NCBI GenBank assembly: GCA_002409785.1
Contig: DHOX01000045.1
Location: 3,560-30,031 of the forward strand
DNA: 26,472 nucleotides
Source of the DNA: Prevotella sp. UBA5379
GTDB taxonomy: Bacteria; Bacteroidota; Bacteroidia; Bacteroidales; Bacteroidaceae
Reading direction: 5' to 3'
Shown: piece by piece, positions 23,365 through 26,472 of the stretch
Position numbering within the stretch: position 1 is the stretch's first letter
How the letters are laid out: each line of letters opens with the position of its first letter
The notes under the pieces: generated by a model
Databases searched by the model: none
What the model saw: the letters and a program-made list of their open reading frames with translations, nothing else
Told to the model about the DNA's origin: nothing
Program-made: the position numbers and the translations under genes

Positions 23365-24690
23365 CTAATTGTTTTTATTCAATAATGTCCTCATCTTAGC
23401 CATATCCATAGAAAACTCTATCCTATGAATCGATTGACCGATCATCGCTCGGCTGATGTCATTCAACTTAATCAGATAATCAGCCAGTGTTATGGAACCG
23501 TTCTTAAGTTGAGAGGCTGCAACTTTTTTCACGTTCAGGCGAATTTTCACGATGTCATTATCACTATCCATCAGCCCTTTATTCTTTAAGACATCAATTT
23601 TCAAATCCTCAATCTGTTTGTCCATGTTTAACTCATAAACAGATTGTCTGTTTTTTACAAGTTCTCTGTTCAGTTCGACCATCTTCTTTTTATGGCCATT
23701 ATCATATAAAGCAGCAATATTCCAAGTCAGCGAAACGCCAACGATTCCTGAAAGATGAGTCGAATAGTTCATGACATTAAGTCCCGGACGGCCATAATAG
23801 CCATTTGCAAAAAAGGAAATTCGGGGAAGTGCCTCCCGCCTCAACTGATTCAATTGACAATCTGCACCCTGCAACTGTTCTCCGAACACTCTGTAGTCCG
23901 GCCTGTTCGTATAATTACTGTTTTCCACATCCTTCACTTCCGGGAGATCCAGTACGGTTGTGGTATCAACAGATTGCCGGGTATAGGAAGATAATTGTAC
24001 ACAGTACTGGCATTGTTGCATTAACAAAGCCATTTTCTGCTGTCGGAGTTGGATAAGATCTGCATCTATTTCCTGAAGATCGGTACGAAGGGAAACGCCA
24101 CTCTGAATGGCACAGGCAATATCCTTCTTTCTCTGTTCCAGATCATTCTGCCGGAAACGAATGATTTTGATTTGTTCCCTGTCAACCAGTATGGACTCGA
24201 ATAAAGTATTGACCAGTTCCTCTACTTGCAACATAGAAGATTTTATCTGATCAGATTGAATCTCTCCGTCTATGGCCATCTGCTTTTTCCGGACGCGGCT
24301 CATTCCTCCGTCATAAATCAACTGAGAGATCCCCATCTGCCCCTGATACTGTAACTTCCTGGCCTGGCTCAGATCAAGTCCGAATTCCTGAACGATACTT
24401 TCGGGCATCTTCAAAGAGTAAACCTCTGACTGGCAGGTCCCTTTACCAGAGACAGATACCTGAGGAAGCCAGTCGGTGCCGAGATTCTTCACCGACTCTA
24501 AGTTCTGCAACTTCGTCAAACTTAATTGCCTTGCAAAAGGATAATTGACATAAGCACTACGAACAAGTTCGTCTAATGTATAATGCTTTACCCCCTGAGG
24601 GAAAGCGATCGAAAAAACACACATAAAAAGGACAAGTACACTACCCGATTTGTACCTTTCTCTCGCTGAGAATTTGAGCAGTTTCATCAT
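23365..24690 (-). CDS. TolC-family outer-membrane efflux channel
   Basis: The 441 residues begin with a signal peptide (about 1-32: basic start, then SVLVLFMCVFSIAFPQG). YTLDELVRSAYVNYPFARQL is the usual first helix of OEP repeats, and two long coiled-coil regions follow with GISQLIYDGGMSRVRKKQMA in the first half. In the second half, LPRISFFANGYYGRPGLNV and VSLTWNIAALYDNGHKKKM match the conserved strand signature of the OEP fold. LKNGSITLADYLIKLNDISRA near the end is the classic closing helix. The trimer would form the exit duct of the pump. It is the first gene of the three-gene unit. The second of the two adjacent ATG codons (24687) is an equally good start. Confidence 0.92.
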   Translation of the reverse strand: MMKLLKFSARERYKSGSVLVLFMCVFSIAFPQGVKHYTLDELVRSAYVNYPFARQLSLTKLQNLESVKNLGTDWLPQVSVSGKGTCQSEVYSLKMPESIVQEFGLDLSQARKLQYQGQMGISQLIYDGGMSRVRKKQMAIDGEIQSDQIKSSMLQVEELVNTLFESILVDREQIKIIRFRQNDLEQRKKDIACAIQSGVSLRTDLQEIDADLIQLRQQKMALLMQQCQYCVQLSSYTRQSVDTTTVLDLPEVKDVENSNYTNRPDYRVFGEQLQGADCQLNQLRREALPRISFFANGYYGRPGLNVMNYSTHLSGIVGVSLTWNIAALYDNGHKKKMVELNRELVKNRQSVYELNMDKQIEDLKIDVLKNKGLMDSDNDIVKIRLNVKKVAASQLKNGSITLADYLIKLNDISRAMIGQSIHRIEFSMDMAKMRTLLNKNN

Positions 24691-24717
24691 AAAATATTCT
24701 TATTTTTTCTTACGTTG

Positions 24718-24725
24718 CAAAGATA
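24718..24725 (-). promoter_or_regulatory. Bacteroidetes -7 box for the efflux operon
   Basis: TATCTTTG on the minus strand matches TAnnTTTG and ends 27 bases before the ATG of the TolC-like gene. It lies in the 117-base gap after the AraC-type regulator, which is the likely place for that regulator to bind. Confidence 0.6.
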
Positions 24726-24807
24726 CTGCTACATCAATGGCAACCGATAACGTAAAAAGAAATAAAAACAACGCTATAAGAAATAACCTATAGTAGCATA
24801 AGAACTC

Positions 24808-25701
24808 CTATTTGAAATTTTTCGGAGACAAACCAAATTTCTTCTTAAAAGCCACGGTAAAGTGTTGAGGATTCTTATATCCTATCTCATCTGAGACTTC
24901 CGAAATGCTCTTGCCGCTATCCATCAGCAGATATTTTGCCCTTTCCATACGCAGTCCATTATAATAAGCAAAAATTGTCGTATGAAACATCTCTCTAAAT
25001 CCCCTTTTTAAAGTCTGCTGATTCGTACCTACTATCATTGCCAAATCGATGATACGTATTTTCCTTTGATAATTCCTGTCAAGATATTCTCTGGCGGCAA
25101 TGATCTTGTTCTGCTCTTCTCTCTTCAAATCAATCTTTTGTACCGGACAATGACTCTTCGTCTGCAAGAGAAAAAGCTCAATGATCTTAGCTTCGATATA
25201 AGATTTTCTCAGCTCCCCTTTGAAGGAATTATGACATATATCATAAATGACACTAAACATCTGTGGTGAGATCGGCTTGATCGGACTGATGCATGCAACT
25301 TTCCCCCCGAAAACATCCGGCATTGTCCCCAGCTCATTCCACATTCCCCGGGGGAACAATCTGCTCACAGCATCTTTCCCCATCTTTATTTCCAGAAAAG
25401 AAAAAGGATTAACGTTGTCCTTATACAACCGGTGCTCACCTGAAAAATCCATAACATGAAATACGGTCTGAGAATTCGGAGACAGGATTATCTCTCTGCT
25501 TTTAAAAAGGGTCTTGCTAACTCCATTAAACTGGAAATGAAGCTCCATGAAATTATTCCTTTCATGAACTTTCACCCTTTCATCATGATCAAAACTAATA
25601 TCCACCCAACGTATTTCGATATCCTTCGATGATAAGATAATGTTTTCAGACCGAACATCATGATTGATCTCTCCGAATTTTCTGTACTGAATATTTTCCA
25701 T
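24808..25701 (-). CDS. AraC-family transcriptional regulator, probable regulator of the efflux operon
   Basis: The 297 residues have an N-terminal sensory part (about 1-180) with beta-rich stretches but no domain I can name, and a C-terminal AraC DNA-binding domain (about 195-297). In the latter, AREYLDRNYQRKIRIIDLAM and IVGTNQQTLKRGFREMFHTT form the first helix-turn-helix. MERAKYLLMDSGKSISEVSD followed by EIGYKNPQHFTVAFKKKFGL is the second, with the family signature. It lies directly upstream of the TolC-EmrA-EmrB operon in the same direction, which is a common arrangement for a local activator. The ligand is unknown. The ATG at 25701 fits, with a TACCTTTG box 41 bases upstream. Confidence 0.92.
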   Translation of the reverse strand: MENIQYRKFGEINHDVRSENIILSSKDIEIRWVDISFDHDERVKVHERNNFMELHFQFNGVSKTLFKSREIILSPNSQTVFHVMDFSGEHRLYKDNVNPFSFLEIKMGKDAVSRLFPRGMWNELGTMPDVFGGKVACISPIKPISPQMFSVIYDICHNSFKGELRKSYIEAKIIELFLLQTKSHCPVQKIDLKREEQNKIIAAREYLDRNYQRKIRIIDLAMIVGTNQQTLKRGFREMFHTTIFAYYNGLRMERAKYLLMDSGKSISEVSDEIGYKNPQHFTVAFKKKFGLSPKNFK

Positions 25702-25742
25702 ATCTCTATATCCAATAACAAGTCACTTACATTAAGTTGTGG

Positions 25743-25750
25743 CAAAGGTA
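25743..25750 (-). promoter_or_regulatory. Bacteroidetes -7 box for the AraC-type regulator
   Basis: TACCTTTG on the minus strand matches TAnnTTTG, with a leader of about 35 bases to the ATG at 25701. The -33 position has no clear TTTG. Confidence 0.55.
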
Positions 25751-25891
25751 CATGATTAATCTTTTATCGAGAATACCTAAAAATGATGATTCTATCCGCA
25801 CCTTCACTTTAATCATGCATTTACCGCTACGGTCGTCGGACATCTTCTTTCTTCCGTGAACATATTAACCGGACGATGCCAGCTATTTATT

Positions 25892-26472
25892 CTATAGATC
25901 CAGTTTTTCACGCAACAGCTTATACCCCGTTGCACTGACACGGATAGAGGTACCATCAGAAAGTTGCAGCAATTGCTTTTGCCCATATCGTTCTATTTTC
26001 AGTATCTTAGAGAGGTTGACGATGTATGAACGATGAACCCTGACAAACCGATCCTGAGGCAAGCAGGTTTCGTATCTCTTCATGGTCTCACTTTTAAGCC
26101 AGTGCCCTTCTTCCGTATGTATTGAGACATAATCATCCTCTGCTTTCAAAAACACGATGTTTTCTACCGGGATAACCTTTATCTTCTGTCCCACCCTGAT
26201 CGTTACCCGTTCTATTTGCTCATAATGAGCTGGCGTAAGATGGTCATTGTCTCTGTCATACGTCTCATCAATATTGCTATCATGAAGTGACTCTCCCACA
26301 TTTTCGGGTTGATTACTTAAATAGTACCCGCGAAATGCCAGATATATTGTTATCTGGCAAAAGACACGAGGGACAAGTTGGGAAACAAATGCGCCAAAAT
26401 ATTCCGGATATACAATATCTGCGATGAATAGTTCAAAGCCTGAAAACAGAGTCAGGCAGGCGACGCAATAGG
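25892..26472 (-). CDS. Membrane-anchored LytTR-family DNA-binding regulator, 5' end cut off
   Basis: The minus-strand frame is open from its stop at 25892 to the window edge, so the start lies outside. A GTG at 26299 would give 135 residues but is probably internal. Upstream of it the frame encodes hydrophobic segments (for example LTLFSGFELFIADIVYPEYF and VFCQITIYLAF), which look like the last membrane helices. After a hydrophilic linker comes a complete LytTR domain: RVGQKIKVIPVENIVFLKAE, DDYVSIHTEEGHWL, RFVRVHRSYIVNLSKILKIE and QLSDGTSIRVS. LytTR domains bind DNA through beta-strands; Bacteroidetes have a family with a membrane domain in place of a receiver domain. There is no receiver domain in the visible part. 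It lies just upstream of the AraC regulator and may act on it or on its own gene. Confidence 0.85.
   Translation of the reverse strand, partial: YCVACLTLFSGFELFIADIVYPEYFGAFVSQLVPRVFCQITIYLAFRGYYLSNQPENVGESLHDSNIDETYDRDNDHLTPAHYEQIERVTIRVGQKIKVIPVENIVFLKAEDDYVSIHTEEGHWLKSETMKRYETCLPQDRFVRVHRSYIVNLSKILKIERYGQKQLLQLSDGTSIRVSATGYKLLREKLDL

Overview
The window looks like chromosomal DNA from a member of the Bacteroidales, probably of the Prevotella/Bacteroides type. Three things point there. Most transcription units have a TAnnTTTG box just upstream, which is the -7 element of Bacteroidetes promoters. Clear Shine-Dalgarno sequences are missing. The protein set is typical of the group: a YidE-type exchanger, an RluA-type N-terminal domain, a FecE-like ATPase with an LSDGE signature, and a membrane-anchored LytTR regulator. 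I see no rRNA, tRNA, insertion sequence, phage gene or CRISPR array. No gene-free stretch exceeds 300 bases.

Layout, left to right. Positions 1-3200, minus strand: mutY, then an ArnT/GT39-like membrane glycosyltransferase, then a GT2 polyprenyl-phosphate glycosyltransferase that runs off the left edge. These probably form one unit in which the two transferases cooperate to modify an envelope glycan. 3277-4359, plus: a protein matching only the N-terminal part of a Bacteroidetes RluA-family pseudouridine synthase, without the catalytic domain. 4406-7067, minus: a YidE/AAE-type transporter and a pyridoxamine kinase, each with its own promoter. 7318-8265, plus: a PfkB-family sugar kinase with a strong terminator that overlaps the end of the next gene. 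8310-9098, minus: a FecE-like ABC ATPase without its permease. 9363-14668, plus: an NCS2 purine/uracil permease, a UPF1-like helicase followed closely by a small helical protein, and a MATE exporter. 14734-17114, minus: dinB and an MFS exporter. 17406-19753, plus: argS with a structured leader, then an RNase HI.

The right third, 19801-26472, is all minus strand and appears more AT-rich by eye. It carries, in transcription order, a membrane-anchored LytTR regulator (start beyond the right edge), an AraC-family regulator, a TolC-EmrA-EmrB type tripartite drug efflux operon, and a 232-residue Cas6-like RNA-binding protein with no CRISPR array or other cas gene in view.

The best candidate for something undescribed is the orphan Cas6-like protein at 19801-20499. 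It keeps the C-terminal glycine-rich loop of the family, but has no histidine where the catalytic one would be expected. Second are the stand-alone RluA N-terminal domain and the helicase plus small-protein pair. All functional statements rest on reading motifs by eye and remembered family features; no database search was run.
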